DNA of 64,000 nucleotides from BMS3BBIN04 sp964552465 (GCA_964552465.1 CAZKGR010000003.1:1-64000); one strand, 5' to 3'. Positions 16,782 to 26,125 are shown, counted from the first letter of the stretch. The notes: generated by a model from the letters alone, not told the origin. Numbers and translations: made by a program.

Positions 16782-17543
16782 TCAGGCTTGGGGACGGCGG
16801 GCGAGCCCAACCAAGTCGGGCGATGTCTCGGCGTCGAACGGTGTTCCGGAAAAATCACCGTAGAAATCGTTCGCGGAAAAGCCAGCGTTTTTCAATTCCT
16901 GCTCAACTTCGGCGTGACGCCACGGTGTCAACTCAGTTGAGTAGATATCGTGCACCCAACCTTCGTTAACCTGCCGGAAGTGGACGATGTTGAAGCGGAC
17001 TTTGTTGCCTTCGAAATCGTTGAAGCGGAAGTAGAGTTGCTCGTTCCCGCTGGAACGATGGGTGGTGGGGAGCAGGAACCGTTCCCGGGTTTTCAGCAGA
17101 CGATCATAGTTGCGGTTCTGGAAGACAAACACGCCACCGGGACGCAGTAAGGTATGAACACCTGCCATCAGTTTTCGTAACTCACTTATTGATTGCAGGT
17201 GTGGCAGTGAATTGCCAAGGCTCAGGACCGCATCGAATGGTCCTTGCACCTTTTCGCCGAGTTCCTCAAAAAGACCTTCAACAAACTGAATTCCGTCGTC
17301 ATCTTCGGTGACATTTGCTCGGGCAACTTCGAGCAACGCGTTCGATCCATCATATCCGACAACCTCGCACCCCCATTTACGAAACATGAGCGCGTGGTGT
17401 CCGGTTCCGCATGCGAGATCGAGCACCCGTTTGATCCGGTTCTCGCTGAACAGCCTTTGCAGAAAAGGCGTCTCACGTTCGAGACGCGATTTCCAGCGAA
17501 TCATGCTGTCATATTTTTGGCCGAGATCATCGTAGAATGACAT
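16782..17543 (-). CDS. Class I SAM-dependent methyltransferase
   Basis: The 253-residue protein has the Rossmann methyltransferase motifs: motif I 'RVLDLACGTGHHALMF', acidic end of strand two 'VVGYDGSNALLEVA', and 'DAVLSLGNSLPHL' and 'LRPGGVFVFQNRNYD'. The substrate is not evident. I chose ATG 17543 because the seventeen codons before it lie within the upstream ftsB gene. It overlaps nothing essential and is the last gene of the eno-ftsB-methyltransferase run on the minus strand. Confidence 0.85.
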   Translation of the reverse strand: MSFYDDLGQKYDSMIRWKSRLERETPFLQRLFSENRIKRVLDLACGTGHHALMFRKWGCEVVGYDGSNALLEVARANVTEDDDGIQFVEGLFEELGEKVQGPFDAVLSLGNSLPHLQSISELRKLMAGVHTLLRPGGVFVFQNRNYDRLLKTRERFLLPTTHRSSGNEQLYFRFNDFEGNKVRFNIVHFRQVNEGWVHDIYSTELTPWRHAEVEQELKNAGFSANDFYGDFSGTPFDAETSPDLVGLARRPQA

Positions 17544-17562
17544 ATGGAACCCTTGGGTGGGA

Positions 17563-17883
17563 TCAACGGACCGGTTCGAGCTCAGCTGGCGCACGATAGT
17601 GAATTCGGTACACGGTGTCGCCTGGATGGATCATGTTTTTTTCGCGAGCGACGGCTTCCAGCGTTAGCGGATCCTGAACTTCCAGCAGTTCTATCCGTTG
17701 GGAGAGAAAATCACGACGGGCTTCCAGTGCACGTGCTTCCGCGGTCAGGCGATCGTGCTGTTGTTCAAGTGCTCGGACCTGAAGCACTCCGGCTTCACGG
17801 TCAAAAACGACGTACGTAGCCAAAGCGACAAACAATCCGGCGAGGCAGGCGTAGATCCACGAGCGTGTACCGGAAATGGTCAT
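17563..17883 (-). CDS. ftsB: Septum formation initiator, FtsB/DivIC type
   Basis: The 106-residue bitopic membrane protein has a short N terminus, a transmembrane helix at about residues 9-28 ('WIYACLAGLFVALATYVV'), a coiled coil ('VRALEQQHDRLTAEARALEA') and the C-terminal 'LEAVAREKNMIHPGDTVYRI'. The last matches the 'A-R-x-x-x-M-x-x-G-E' region of FtsB/DivIC proteins that assemble the divisome with FtsL and FtsQ. It sits directly downstream of enolase, an arrangement seen in many bacteria, which supports the call. Confidence 0.88.
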   Translation of the reverse strand: MTISGTRSWIYACLAGLFVALATYVVFDREAGVLQVRALEQQHDRLTAEARALEARRDFLSQRIELLEVQDPLTLEAVAREKNMIHPGDTVYRIHYRAPAELEPVR

Positions 17884-17907
17884 GATCTTCGTTCTGACCC
17901 CGTGTGG

Positions 17908-19191
17908 TTACGAGCGCTTGAGCGTTGGCCCAGCGTAGAACGCTGCGTCCCCGAGCTCTTCCTCAATGCGCAGCAACTGGTTGTACTTGGCGATACGATC
18001 TGTCCGCGACAAGCTACCGGTCTTAATTTGGCCCGTATTCGCCGCAACCGCAAGGTCGGCGATCGTAGTATCTTCCGTTTCTCCGCTACGGTGGGAGACG
18101 ACGGAAGTGTAGCTGGCTCGTGTTGCCATATCAATCGCAGCAAGCGTTTCGGTCAAAGTGCCGATCTGGTTGACCTTGATCAGGATACTGTTGGCGATGC
18201 CTTCGTCGATACCGCGCTTGAGGCGTTCGACGTTGGTTACAAACAGATCATCGCCTACTAGCTGCGTGCTGCTACCGAGGCGTGTGGTCAGCTCTTTCCA
18301 GCCCGCCCAATCGTTTTCGTCTAGACCGTCCTCAACTGAGAACAACGGGTAGTTCTTGACCCACGACTCGTAGATATCGACCATACCGCCAGCGTCGACT
18401 TCACGTCCTTCGCCGGCGAGGACATACATATTCTTGTCCTTGTCGTAGAACTCGCTTGAGGCGGCATCAATGGCGAACATGATATCTTCGCCCGGTTTAT
18501 AGCCGGCGCGTTCGATTGCGGTGAGGATGATGTCGAACGCTTCCTGGTTGCTGCCGAGGTTTGGTGCGAATCCGCCCTCGTCGCCGACTGCGGTGTTCAG
18601 CCCCTTCTCGCTCAGCACCTTCTTCAGGTTATGGAAGACTTCGGCACCCCAGCGCAGTGCTTCCTTGAACGTATCTGCGCCGTAGGGCACGATCATGAAT
18701 TCCTGGATGTCGACAGTATTGTCGGCATGGGAACCACCGTTCAGGATGTTCATCATCGGGACGGGAAGCGTGCGTGCTGAGACGCCACCGATATAACGGT
18801 ACAGCGGGAGTTCAAGAGTTTCTGCTGCAGCGCGGGCCGTCGCGAGGCTGGCACCGAGGATGGCATTGGCGCCAATTTTTTTCTTGTTGGCTGTGCCATC
18901 GAGCTCGAGCATCAAATTATCGATTTCGACCTGGTTGACTGCGTCACGTCCTTCGAGGCGGGGGGAGAGGACGGTGTTAACGTTTTCAACTGCGTTACTC
19001 ACGCCTTTGCCAAGGTAGCGCTTGGCGTCCTTGTCCCGCAGTTCGATGGCTTCGTGTTCACCGGTAGAGGCTCCGGACGGTACGATCGCTCGCCCGATAA
19101 CACCGCTTTCGAGCATGACTTCAACTTCAACAGTCGGATTTCCACGACTATCAAGAACTTCGCGGGCAAACACATCGAGAATACCAGTCAT
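17908..19191 (-). CDS. eno: Enolase
   Basis: The 427-residue glycolytic enzyme interconverts 2-phosphoglycerate and phosphoenolpyruvate in the cytosol. It has 'REVLDSRGNPTVEVEV' at the N terminus, the Ser/His loop 'VPSGASTGEHEA', the Mg-binding acidic residues 'MFAIDAASSEFYD' and 'FSVEDGLDENDW', and the signature 'ILIKVNQIGTLTET' with 'VVSHRSGETEDTTIADL'. Start ATG 19191 has GGGGAGG eight bases upstream. The longer frame to 19242 has no family match. Length and motifs are complete. It is followed by ftsB. Confidence 0.98.
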   Translation of the reverse strand: MTGILDVFAREVLDSRGNPTVEVEVMLESGVIGRAIVPSGASTGEHEAIELRDKDAKRYLGKGVSNAVENVNTVLSPRLEGRDAVNQVEIDNLMLELDGTANKKKIGANAILGASLATARAAAETLELPLYRYIGGVSARTLPVPMMNILNGGSHADNTVDIQEFMIVPYGADTFKEALRWGAEVFHNLKKVLSEKGLNTAVGDEGGFAPNLGSNQEAFDIILTAIERAGYKPGEDIMFAIDAASSEFYDKDKNMYVLAGEGREVDAGGMVDIYESWVKNYPLFSVEDGLDENDWAGWKELTTRLGSSTQLVGDDLFVTNVERLKRGIDEGIANSILIKVNQIGTLTETLAAIDMATRASYTSVVSHRSGETEDTTIADLAVAANTGQIKTGSLSRTDRIAKYNQLLRIEEELGDAAFYAGPTLKRS

Positions 19192-19212
19192 CCCAAAACC
19201 TCCCCGGGGGAA

Positions 19213-19230
19213 CGGTGCACATCGGCACCG
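19213..19230 (-). other. Leader hairpin upstream of eno
   Basis: In the enolase leader CGGTGC and GCACCG arms (6 bp) enclose a six-base loop, ending about 20 bases before the start codon. It may affect translation or be incidental. No T-run follows, so it is not a terminator. Confidence 0.3.
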
Positions 19231-19322
19231 GCTTGTACACAATCAAACATCATGAACATCAGTCATCACTTTGATTTATTACGCGGATTATCATTGCTTC
19301 GTCAAGTGATGGGTGGAAATTG

Positions 19323-19688
19323 CTAAAACTCCTCGCTGTCTGGATCAATGAAGAATTCATCGTCGTCCGCTGGAGCAGGCAAAGCCTGCTGGATTTCCAG
19401 CGCGTCTTCAAAGTTCTCATCTGGGACGAGGATATTGGCTGAGTATCCGGTTTTCACGTCCCCGCTATACATGGATTCGATGTAACCGGGGATCTCTTCA
19501 TCATCCAAGGCATCCAGAATCTGCCTTGCATGAGTCAACGAAGAGACCGGGTCCAGCTCAACCCAGGCATCCTCTGGTACATCTTCAAACATTTCACGAG
19601 CGCTGCCCTCTACGAGAGGGCCACCGCCGACAACACACTCGTCCACATCGTCATCGTAGTCAATTCGAGTGCTCGGACAGTACCGCAT
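19323..19688 (-). CDS. DUF2007-like protein with degenerate zinc ribbon
   Basis: The 121-residue acidic protein has an N-terminal 25-residue stretch shaped like a zinc ribbon ('MRYCPSTRIDYDDDVDECVV' then 'GGGPLVEG'). Only two of the four expected cysteines remain (Cys4, Cys19). The middle and end ('DPVSSLTHARQILDALDDEE', 'GYSANILVPDENFEDALEI') resemble the DUF2007 'putative signal-transducing' fold, a small ferredoxin-like domain of unknown ligand. It is located upstream of eno on the same strand with an 80-base gap. No catalytic function can be claimed. Confidence 0.65.
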   Translation of the reverse strand: MRYCPSTRIDYDDDVDECVVGGGPLVEGSAREMFEDVPEDAWVELDPVSSLTHARQILDALDDEEIPGYIESMYSGDVKTGYSANILVPDENFEDALEIQQALPAPADDDEFFIDPDSEEF

Positions 19689-19718
19689 TCAATCTCCACT
19701 CAACTTTAGTTTTTTCGT

Positions 19719-21866
19719 TCAGGGCAAGGTTACAATTAACGGGGAGTCAGTGACTTCCCATTGCCCTTTCGCGATGTTGCTACCTGCATCAAATGCGAGG
19801 TAGCTGTATTTACCATAGTGTGGCAACTTCCGAGCCAAAGGAGCCAATGCGGCTGCACTGTTGGCCCACACATCCATGTGTACGATTCCAGGATGATCGT
19901 TGTTTCTGCTTGCCCAGACAAGAGCCAGGTTCTGCATTTCTGGCGGATCGTCGGTAAAGCCAGGCGTTTGAAGCACACGTTGCGAGGCCTGTTCGCGGCC
20001 AAGATGTAGGACCGCACCATCACTCAGCATTTCAGCCGTCACATCATCCAGCTCAATGAACTCTGGATCAGAACGAGCCAGCAGCGCTTCAGCAAACTCC
20101 TGGTAAGCGTTCCGCATCGGATCACTCTTCGACGGCAGCACGACCAACGGCGACTCGTCACCGTAGAATCCCGACAGTGTCGGTGGTGCTTCCGATGGAT
20201 CCAGAATGCGGAAAACGTTGAAGTCCGGATCAATGTCAAATCGGACTGGACGCTCACTTGCCTGAACGCGGGCATGGTACGTCTCACCATTCACATCATG
20301 CAAGATGTGGTCCGCAGTGGAGTCGCTCTCAAAGTGGAGCCGAATTGGCAGGTCGAGACGGAATGGATCAGCGTCCTGAACTTGGGCTAAGTCAAATTCT
20401 AACAAATAGTTATGGTCTTCGTCTGACGCTTGAACTGTCGGATTCTGTACTTCGAACTGAGGAGCCGAGGGACGATCTACCCATTGCTTTTCGTACCAGT
20501 CAAACCGTTCGCCTGAAGCCTCTTCGAATTTGTTGAAGAAGTCGGACCAGACGAGTTTCTCGAATTGTCGCTCGGTGTAGAGATCACTCAATGCCTGATC
20601 AAATACATCTGAACCGATTTTCTGGCTGACCATGTGATACACCATCATCACCTTACCGTAGCCAATGGTTCGACTGCCTGCGGTTGTTCTCGAAGTGAAC
20701 TCACGCAGCGGGAAATCATCATCCTCACCACGCACGACGTAGTCGCTGTAGTCACGTAACAAGTCGAGTCTGTATTGACGCTGGCCCTGTGGATTGCGGC
20801 TGCCAGCATAGATGTAGTCTGCTTGATAGACGGTCAAACCTTCGCACCAGTTACCTGTGTCATAGTCGACGAGGACTCCATTACCCCACCAATTGTGTAG
20901 AACTTCGTGCCCTAGAGATGTGTAAACGATGAATGGTAAAGCGAGTACATCGGTTCCGAGCAATGTGTAACTGGGCATGCCATAGCCAGTGGGGAACCAA
21001 TTCTCAACAACGCTGAAACGCTTGAATGGGTACGATCCGATCATCTCCTCGTACATGGAAATGTATCGAGCACTGTGGGTCAGATAGCGATTGACCAGCT
21101 CTTCGTCATTGCCGTAATGATACATGGCGATCTCAGTCTCGCCAGTCATCAAAGTGTCAAGGGTGTATGGTCCGGCGACGAGATACGATCCGTCGAGCGG
21201 ATACACAGACGCAAACTGCGCGCTGGTCTCGGTGTGCTCAACTAGATTTCCTTCGACCAATCCATCCCAGTCAACGGGTGTGTTGATGGTTGTTTCGTAT
21301 CGACTCAGGCCGCATTCAACCGGAATCAGGGGATAGTATCCTGAGTACGGAACCAGGAAAGCTCCCTTTTCGTCAATCAGGCCAGTGGTTTCGTCCGCAA
21401 TCTCCCAGCGGCTGAATTCGGCGACTTCAACGTCATCAAAGATGACGCCTCTATAGTTGAACGTGAGCCGAACGCTGTCTGCGACTGCAACCACAGGGAG
21501 CGCATACAGGGCCAGGTGATCGTCGAAATCGTCGGCTTCAAGGCTGGAATCGTGATGGCGTAATCTGTCTGCGGTGGCTTCACCTTCCGCCACCATCAAC
21601 AGTTCGCCCTGCTGAACATCACCCTCAGCACGAGCCAGCCCGATGTTCAGGTCCTTATGCAGCAGGAAGAAGAAGGTGTCGATTCCGGCTGGATGCCACA
21701 TAAGTGCGAGGTCGGATTCGATAATATGTTCGCTGGGAATCAGTGTGTAATCGGCTTGATAGACCGATATCTGTCCCATGACGAATGTGTCTGCCGAGTC
21801 TCGCATCGTACACCCGACCAGCAGTGCGGCGATCAAAAGACTGAGTATGATGGTCTTCAGCTTCAT
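19719..21866 (-). CDS. M1-like metallopeptidase lipoprotein
   Basis: The 715-residue putative lipoprotein has signal peptide and lipobox 'LLIAALLVGC'. It contains a gluzincin site: 'GHEVLHNWWGNG' (HExxH) followed by 'NWCEGLTVYQADY', giving the third zinc ligand Glu 17 residues after the second His, one less than in typical M1 aminopeptidases. The exopeptidase motif GAMEN is absent and 'GYGMPSYTLLGTD' occupies that place, so aminopeptidase activity is uncertain. The C-terminal third is beta-rich. Start ATG 21866 follows GGGGAAGAACG. It is probably an outer-envelope peptidase. The DUF92 gene ends on the same strand just upstream. Confidence 0.82.
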   Translation of the reverse strand: MKLKTIILSLLIAALLVGCTMRDSADTFVMGQISVYQADYTLIPSEHIIESDLALMWHPAGIDTFFFLLHKDLNIGLARAEGDVQQGELLMVAEGEATADRLRHHDSSLEADDFDDHLALYALPVVAVADSVRLTFNYRGVIFDDVEVAEFSRWEIADETTGLIDEKGAFLVPYSGYYPLIPVECGLSRYETTINTPVDWDGLVEGNLVEHTETSAQFASVYPLDGSYLVAGPYTLDTLMTGETEIAMYHYGNDEELVNRYLTHSARYISMYEEMIGSYPFKRFSVVENWFPTGYGMPSYTLLGTDVLALPFIVYTSLGHEVLHNWWGNGVLVDYDTGNWCEGLTVYQADYIYAGSRNPQGQRQYRLDLLRDYSDYVVRGEDDDFPLREFTSRTTAGSRTIGYGKVMMVYHMVSQKIGSDVFDQALSDLYTERQFEKLVWSDFFNKFEEASGERFDWYEKQWVDRPSAPQFEVQNPTVQASDEDHNYLLEFDLAQVQDADPFRLDLPIRLHFESDSTADHILHDVNGETYHARVQASERPVRFDIDPDFNVFRILDPSEAPPTLSGFYGDESPLVVLPSKSDPMRNAYQEFAEALLARSDPEFIELDDVTAEMLSDGAVLHLGREQASQRVLQTPGFTDDPPEMQNLALVWASRNNDHPGIVHMDVWANSAAALAPLARKLPHYGKYSYLAFDAGSNIAKGQWEVTDSPLIVTLP

Positions 21867-21886
21867 CGTTCTTCCCCTGTTCAATG

Positions 21887-22642
21887 TCAGCCTGGGCACC
21901 ACCAGAGAGTGAGCAATCCTCCCGACAAAGTGGCGATCACGTTGACGATATCGTTATCAACCCACCTGAAACCACGCTCGGGACTGAGTTTTCTGTCCCC
22001 CGGAGGCTGTTCAGAATATGAACTGTTAGTCGTTTTCCATATGCCCTGCACCCAGGCACCCGCGATGCTGTCGAGAAGCGAACCCAGTGTTCCGGCTGCT
22101 CCGATCACGATAAGATGTGACCAGTCGATCATGCCAACATATGCAGATACCGCAGCTATGAACACAGCACCGATTATGGATGCGACCGTTCCAACCACGC
22201 TGATGGCGCCGGATTGACCTGATACGACGCGTTTAAAATTTCGCAGGGACAAGGGACGTCCGCCGAACTTGCCACCCCATTCTGTTGCCCACGTATCCGC
22301 CGCGGCTGCTGCGAACGAACCGACCACCGCGCATGTCAGGGCTGGATGCGGATTAGCGAGTGCGAGGATTGTGAACATCATCGGCGCTAGACCATTGGCC
22401 AAGACCTGCTTCGCGCTGCGAGTTGTATCATTGACTCGAGATGCACCCGGCCACCGTGTCCACAGGGATGAGCTGAGCAGAAATGCCAGTGCCGGAGTCA
22501 ACCAGCTCCACCCGCCTGTGAGGAGTAAAAGAAAAGCCATCAGTGCTGCAACGAGTGTGGCGATCCAGCTCAACAGCCGTAGCACACTGATTAATAGCGC
22601 TCCAGCGAAGACTGCAAGCAGATAGGTGAGTACAGGGTCCAC
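21887..22642 (-). CDS. DUF92 family membrane protein
   Basis: The 251-residue integral membrane protein of the DUF92/TMEM19 family has about six helices and the conserved 'SFAAAAADTWATEWGGKFGG' and 'VVSGQSGAISVVGTVASIIG' regions. Family relatives include phytyl-phosphate kinases of plants (VTE6), so a CTP-dependent polyprenyl phosphate kinase role is possible. It is upstream of the M1-like gene, from which it is separated by about 20 bases after correcting that gene's start. Start by the ATG at 22642. It is divergent from the TrmH-type methyltransferase. Confidence 0.85.
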   Translation of the reverse strand: MDPVLTYLLAVFAGALLISVLRLLSWIATLVAALMAFLLLLTGGWSWLTPALAFLLSSSLWTRWPGASRVNDTTRSAKQVLANGLAPMMFTILALANPHPALTCAVVGSFAAAAADTWATEWGGKFGGRPLSLRNFKRVVSGQSGAISVVGTVASIIGAVFIAAVSAYVGMIDWSHLIVIGAAGTLGSLLDSIAGAWVQGIWKTTNSSYSEQPPGDRKLSPERGFRWVDNDIVNVIATLSGGLLTLWWCPG

Positions 22643-22783
22643 GTTCGAGTGTCTTTCTCAAGTTGCTCTCTTTGGCGAACGTAGCGGGAGCTGAAGCGAC
22701 AGTCAAGAGCTGCGCAGGCGTTCCGGGGCATTATCTTCCACCGTCATCGAGCTTTCATTTCAATAACCATTGAACGGCATCTG

Positions 22784-23563
22784 ATGGATTCGTCTATCCC
22801 GACACAGGCAGTCTTGCGGAAACTTGGAATGAAGAAGTTCCGCGAACAGGAACGGTTGTACCTGATTGAAGGTGCTGCTGCAATGCATGACGCAATTCAG
22901 GCGAACAAACTGCCGGTATTGGTCGTGCATGACGACCGTGCGTTGGATCGTGAAACAGACTCTGATGTACTCAATATCGCTGACGAAAAGGGACTGCCGA
23001 AACGATCAGTAACCGAAGCTGATCTAGTCAAGATGAGCGGGCTTAAGACGGCACCGCCAATCGCTGGTGTATTCCACATGCCGGAAGAAGAAGTTCCGAC
23101 CTCGTTACCTCTCGGGGCGGTGGTTGTTGCCTTCGACCGAGTGATGGACCCGGGCAATCTCGGCTCGCTGATCCGTTCTGCAGTGTTTTTTGGCGTATCC
23201 GAGCTGTGGTTGGGGGAGGGGTGTGTAGATCCGTACAATCCGAAGGTGGTGCGGGCATGCATGGGCGCACACCTGCACACAAAGCTCTGCCGGAATGTGC
23301 AGCTGGAACAAATTCTCCCGCAGGCCGTGGCTGAGGGAGCGCGGGTCATCGCGACGGACATGGATGCTGAGGATCGGTTATATCCAGTGGCTTCGGATGG
23401 AAATCCCGCTGTTTTGTTGCTCGGAAATGAACCTGCAGGGTTGTCACCCGGTTTGGTAGCGTTAGCGACGGAACACGTCGCAATTGCTCGCCGAGGACCG
23501 GTGGAATCGTTGAATGTCGCAATGGCTGGCTCGATCTTGCTGGATCGACTACTCGCACGTTGA
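22784..23563 (+). CDS. TrmH/SpoU-family RNA methyltransferase
   Basis: The 259-residue knotted methyltransferase makes 2'-O-methyl ribose in rRNA or tRNA using SAM. An N-terminal ribosomal-L30e-like substrate-binding domain ('KKFREQERLYLIEGAAAMHD') is followed by SPOUT motifs: 'RVMDPGNLGSLIRSAVFFGV' with the catalytic Arg, 'LLLGNEPAGLSP', and 'ESLNVAMAGSILLDRLL'. It overlaps the long frame of the following CPBP gene but not its likely start (23577), so the spacing is 13 bases and the two are probably cotranscribed. The exact RNA target is unknown. Confidence 0.92.
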   Translation: MDSSIPTQAVLRKLGMKKFREQERLYLIEGAAAMHDAIQANKLPVLVVHDDRALDRETDSDVLNIADEKGLPKRSVTEADLVKMSGLKTAPPIAGVFHMPEEEVPTSLPLGAVVVAFDRVMDPGNLGSLIRSAVFFGVSELWLGEGCVDPYNPKVVRACMGAHLHTKLCRNVQLEQILPQAVAEGARVIATDMDAEDRLYPVASDGNPAVLLLGNEPAGLSPGLVALATEHVAIARRGPVESLNVAMAGSILLDRLLAR

Positions 23564-23576
23564 AAACGGATACATC

Positions 23577-24539
23577 ATGGACCAGAATCCACTAAACACT
23601 CCAGAACGACCTCAGACCAAAGGTGATGACTACCCGATCACAGGTAAGGATGTTGTGATCGTAGTGGTGACAACGTTGCTGATCCTGCTCGGCGGATTCC
23701 TGGTCATCGGTGCGATCGGATCGATGGAACTGTTATCAGAAGGCGGCGATGTTGACATGGAGACGCTTGACGAGTGGGCGAACGGAAACTTTGAAACATT
23801 ACCGATGTCGCTGAAAGTCGCAGCGATGATCACGCAGTTGATTCTGATTATTCCGGCGTGGGTGTTCATCAGTAGACGTAAACTCAGCGTGGTAACGTAT
23901 TTACGTCTGCGGCCTGTGCCAATGAAATTGGCATTCTACTCGTTGTTGATTGGGTTTGGTGTTGCAGTTGTCGGTGATGAGATCAGCCGTCTTGTCAATT
24001 TCATCATTCCTTTCCCAGAGGAGATGGCGTACGGTATCCAGCGGATGATGCAGATGAATTCTGTGCTGGATTTCCTGACCATGGGGTTGACAGTTGCGGT
24101 TATCGCACCTGTGGTTGAAGAGATGCTGTTCCGCGGGTTTTTCCAACGATTCTTTGAGGCAAAAAAGGGTGTGACATCAGGCGTAATGATCGCCAGCGCC
24201 CTGTTTGCCGTCTATCACTTTAACATCTACTGGTTGATTCCGATCTTGCTGATGGCAACAGTGATGGGTGCCATGGCCTGGCGTGCGGAATCAGTCATTC
24301 CGACCATAGTCGTGCATCTGACCAACAACAGCCTCGGATTGATCGCCGCGAATGTCTACCCAGACGGTGAACCGAGCTGGTTTGTCATGGGCGATCACGT
24401 GCATCCGCTTGTGCTGCTGATCGCTGGCGTATTGCTGGTGTTCGGGCTACGCAACTTTTTCCGGCTATCTGAGGATCTGGGGCTCGGTGGACACGGTCCG
24501 AGCGGTCCGGTTGGCAAAAACCTGGATTCGAGCGTCTGA
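23577..24539 (+). CDS. CPBP-family intramembrane metalloprotease
   Basis: The 320-residue multi-pass membrane protein has the Abi/CAAX-prenyl protease (CPBP) motifs: 'VVEEMLFRGFFQRFF' (EExxxR), 'FAVYHFNIY' with the metal-binding His, and 'IVVHLTNNSLGL' (HxxxN). The N-terminal 40 residues are polar, followed by about seven helices. The family cleaves prenylated or other membrane-proximal peptides and in some bacteria protects against their own bacteriocins. It starts at ATG 23577. Its stop overlaps the start of the SpoIID gene (TGATG), so the two are coupled. Confidence 0.9.
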   Translation: MDQNPLNTPERPQTKGDDYPITGKDVVIVVVTTLLILLGGFLVIGAIGSMELLSEGGDVDMETLDEWANGNFETLPMSLKVAAMITQLILIIPAWVFISRRKLSVVTYLRLRPVPMKLAFYSLLIGFGVAVVGDEISRLVNFIIPFPEEMAYGIQRMMQMNSVLDFLTMGLTVAVIAPVVEEMLFRGFFQRFFEAKKGVTSGVMIASALFAVYHFNIYWLIPILLMATVMGAMAWRAESVIPTIVVHLTNNSLGLIAANVYPDGEPSWFVMGDHVHPLVLLIAGVLLVFGLRNFFRLSEDLGLGGHGPSGPVGKNLDSSV

Positions 24540-26125
24540 TGGAAACCGTTCGTGTTGGCATCAGCATCCGCAAGCCAGCGTTGAGTTTCCGCCTGACGGG
24601 TGACACCAGAGTGACAGTTCCCGGTCGCGAACCATTCATCATTGGCAAGGGGCAATATTCCACTGAGCTGAATAGCCTGAGCGAACCACCAACATGGGCG
24701 GCGAAGGTTTGCACGTTTATCGATCCCGCACTCGCCGAACGAACCCATGCATTTCTACGCGAGCAAGGACTTGATGCCAGGCTCCTGACCATGGGTGGAA
24801 CGGTCGATTGGGGTCAGGCTGGCGAGCTGGACACGACCGTCACCAGCGTGATAATTGGCAGCGGTGAGGATGCGGAATCTGTTCTTGAATCTGCCAGCAA
24901 TCAACTTCAAGCGATACCTTCAACGTTGACCGCAACTCTACCGGGTTTGAGATGTTACGAGGATGAAATACCGCGTCTCGAAGCTGTTCGGATCAATCGG
25001 CCGGCGGGTGGCCAGATTTGCATACATCGAGATCAAGAGAGCGATTCGACAATCCTCAACTCTCCGGTTTGTTTCGAACCTGTCGACCCGGATCACCTGT
25101 TTGAACTGGTCGATGTCACCATCGGGATTCAGTTTCATTGGCAGCATGACGAAACGCTACCGTTTCGTGGTGCATTGGAAATAGTTTCGGATGGCAACGG
25201 TCTGACCGCAGTCAATGAAGTGGATCTGGACGAATACCTGGCTTCGTTGATGGGCAGCGAGATGCGGTCTGACTGGCCGTCAGAGGCATTGGCAGCGCAG
25301 GCGGTTGCAGCTCGATCAACTGTATTAGCAACACGCAACCGTCATCATTACGGCGAAGCGTTCCAGCTCTGTCACGATGACCATTGCCAATGTTATCAAG
25401 GAGCATCACGGGAAAGCGATTTGGCTCGGTCGGTGCTTAAGTCAATCCGTGGCCTCGTGTTGGAATATGACGGACGCATCGCAGATGCCCGTTATGCCAA
25501 GACTTCCGGCGTGCTCACGGATGGACATGAGATAGCGTGGGATGACGAAATCGTGCCCTATCTCGTACCTGTACCTTGTGGACCGGGCGAGCCAGGGCAT
25601 GAGGATAATGTTCGGGAAGCGCTGGACAGTACAGGCGAGGAAAATCTGAATCGTTGGCTGGCAAACATGCCGAGTTGGACAGCGTGCAATCCGGAGTCTC
25701 ATCCGTATCCGCCGTCCGCACGGGAGATGGAAGAGTTGTTCCACTGGCGACAGGAATTGAGTTGGGACCGGTTAAATGAGCTTGTTCAACAGCGATTGAG
25801 TGAGAATATTGGACAAGTGACCCGTTTGGAGCCTCTCGTGCGTGGTATCTCGGGTCGAATCGTGTATCTTCGCGTGCATGGTGATTTAGGTTCGATTACA
25901 GTGGGTAAGGAATTGGTGATTCGCAGGTTGCTTTCTGACAGCCATTTGCCGAGCAGCGCATTCGTCATTCATGAACATGGTGACGGGATCATCCTCGAAG
26001 GACTCGGTTGGGGGCACGGCGTAGGGCTGTGTCAGCTGGGGGCGTGCGGTCTGGCGAGCAGAGGCTGGGATCGCAACCGGATTCTCGAGCTCTTCTATCC
26101 ACAGGCGACCTTGACGGAATACTGA
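24539..26125 (+). CDS. SpoIID/LytB-domain protein
   Basis: The 528-residue protein has a C-terminal SpoIID domain: 'LDEYLASLMGSEM', 'WPSEALAAQAVAARS', 'CQCYQGASRES', 'KTSGVLTDGHEIAWDDEIV' and the closing 'GLGWGHGVGLCQLGACGLAS'. SpoIID proteins are lytic transglycosylases or amidase stimulators that act on peptidoglycan. No signal peptide or transmembrane helix is visible at the N terminus (METVRVGISIRKPALSF), which is unexpected for a wall enzyme. The catalytic Glu is likely the one in 'MGSEMRSDWPSE'. The N-terminal 200 residues resemble the SPOR-like half found in many SpoIID proteins. The organism carries no other sporulation genes here. Coupled by overlap to the CPBP gene. Confidence 0.85.
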   Translation: METVRVGISIRKPALSFRLTGDTRVTVPGREPFIIGKGQYSTELNSLSEPPTWAAKVCTFIDPALAERTHAFLREQGLDARLLTMGGTVDWGQAGELDTTVTSVIIGSGEDAESVLESASNQLQAIPSTLTATLPGLRCYEDEIPRLEAVRINRPAGGQICIHRDQESDSTILNSPVCFEPVDPDHLFELVDVTIGIQFHWQHDETLPFRGALEIVSDGNGLTAVNEVDLDEYLASLMGSEMRSDWPSEALAAQAVAARSTVLATRNRHHYGEAFQLCHDDHCQCYQGASRESDLARSVLKSIRGLVLEYDGRIADARYAKTSGVLTDGHEIAWDDEIVPYLVPVPCGPGEPGHEDNVREALDSTGEENLNRWLANMPSWTACNPESHPYPPSAREMEELFHWRQELSWDRLNELVQQRLSENIGQVTRLEPLVRGISGRIVYLRVHGDLGSITVGKELVIRRLLSDSHLPSSAFVIHEHGDGIILEGLGWGHGVGLCQLGACGLASRGWDRNRILELFYPQATLTEY

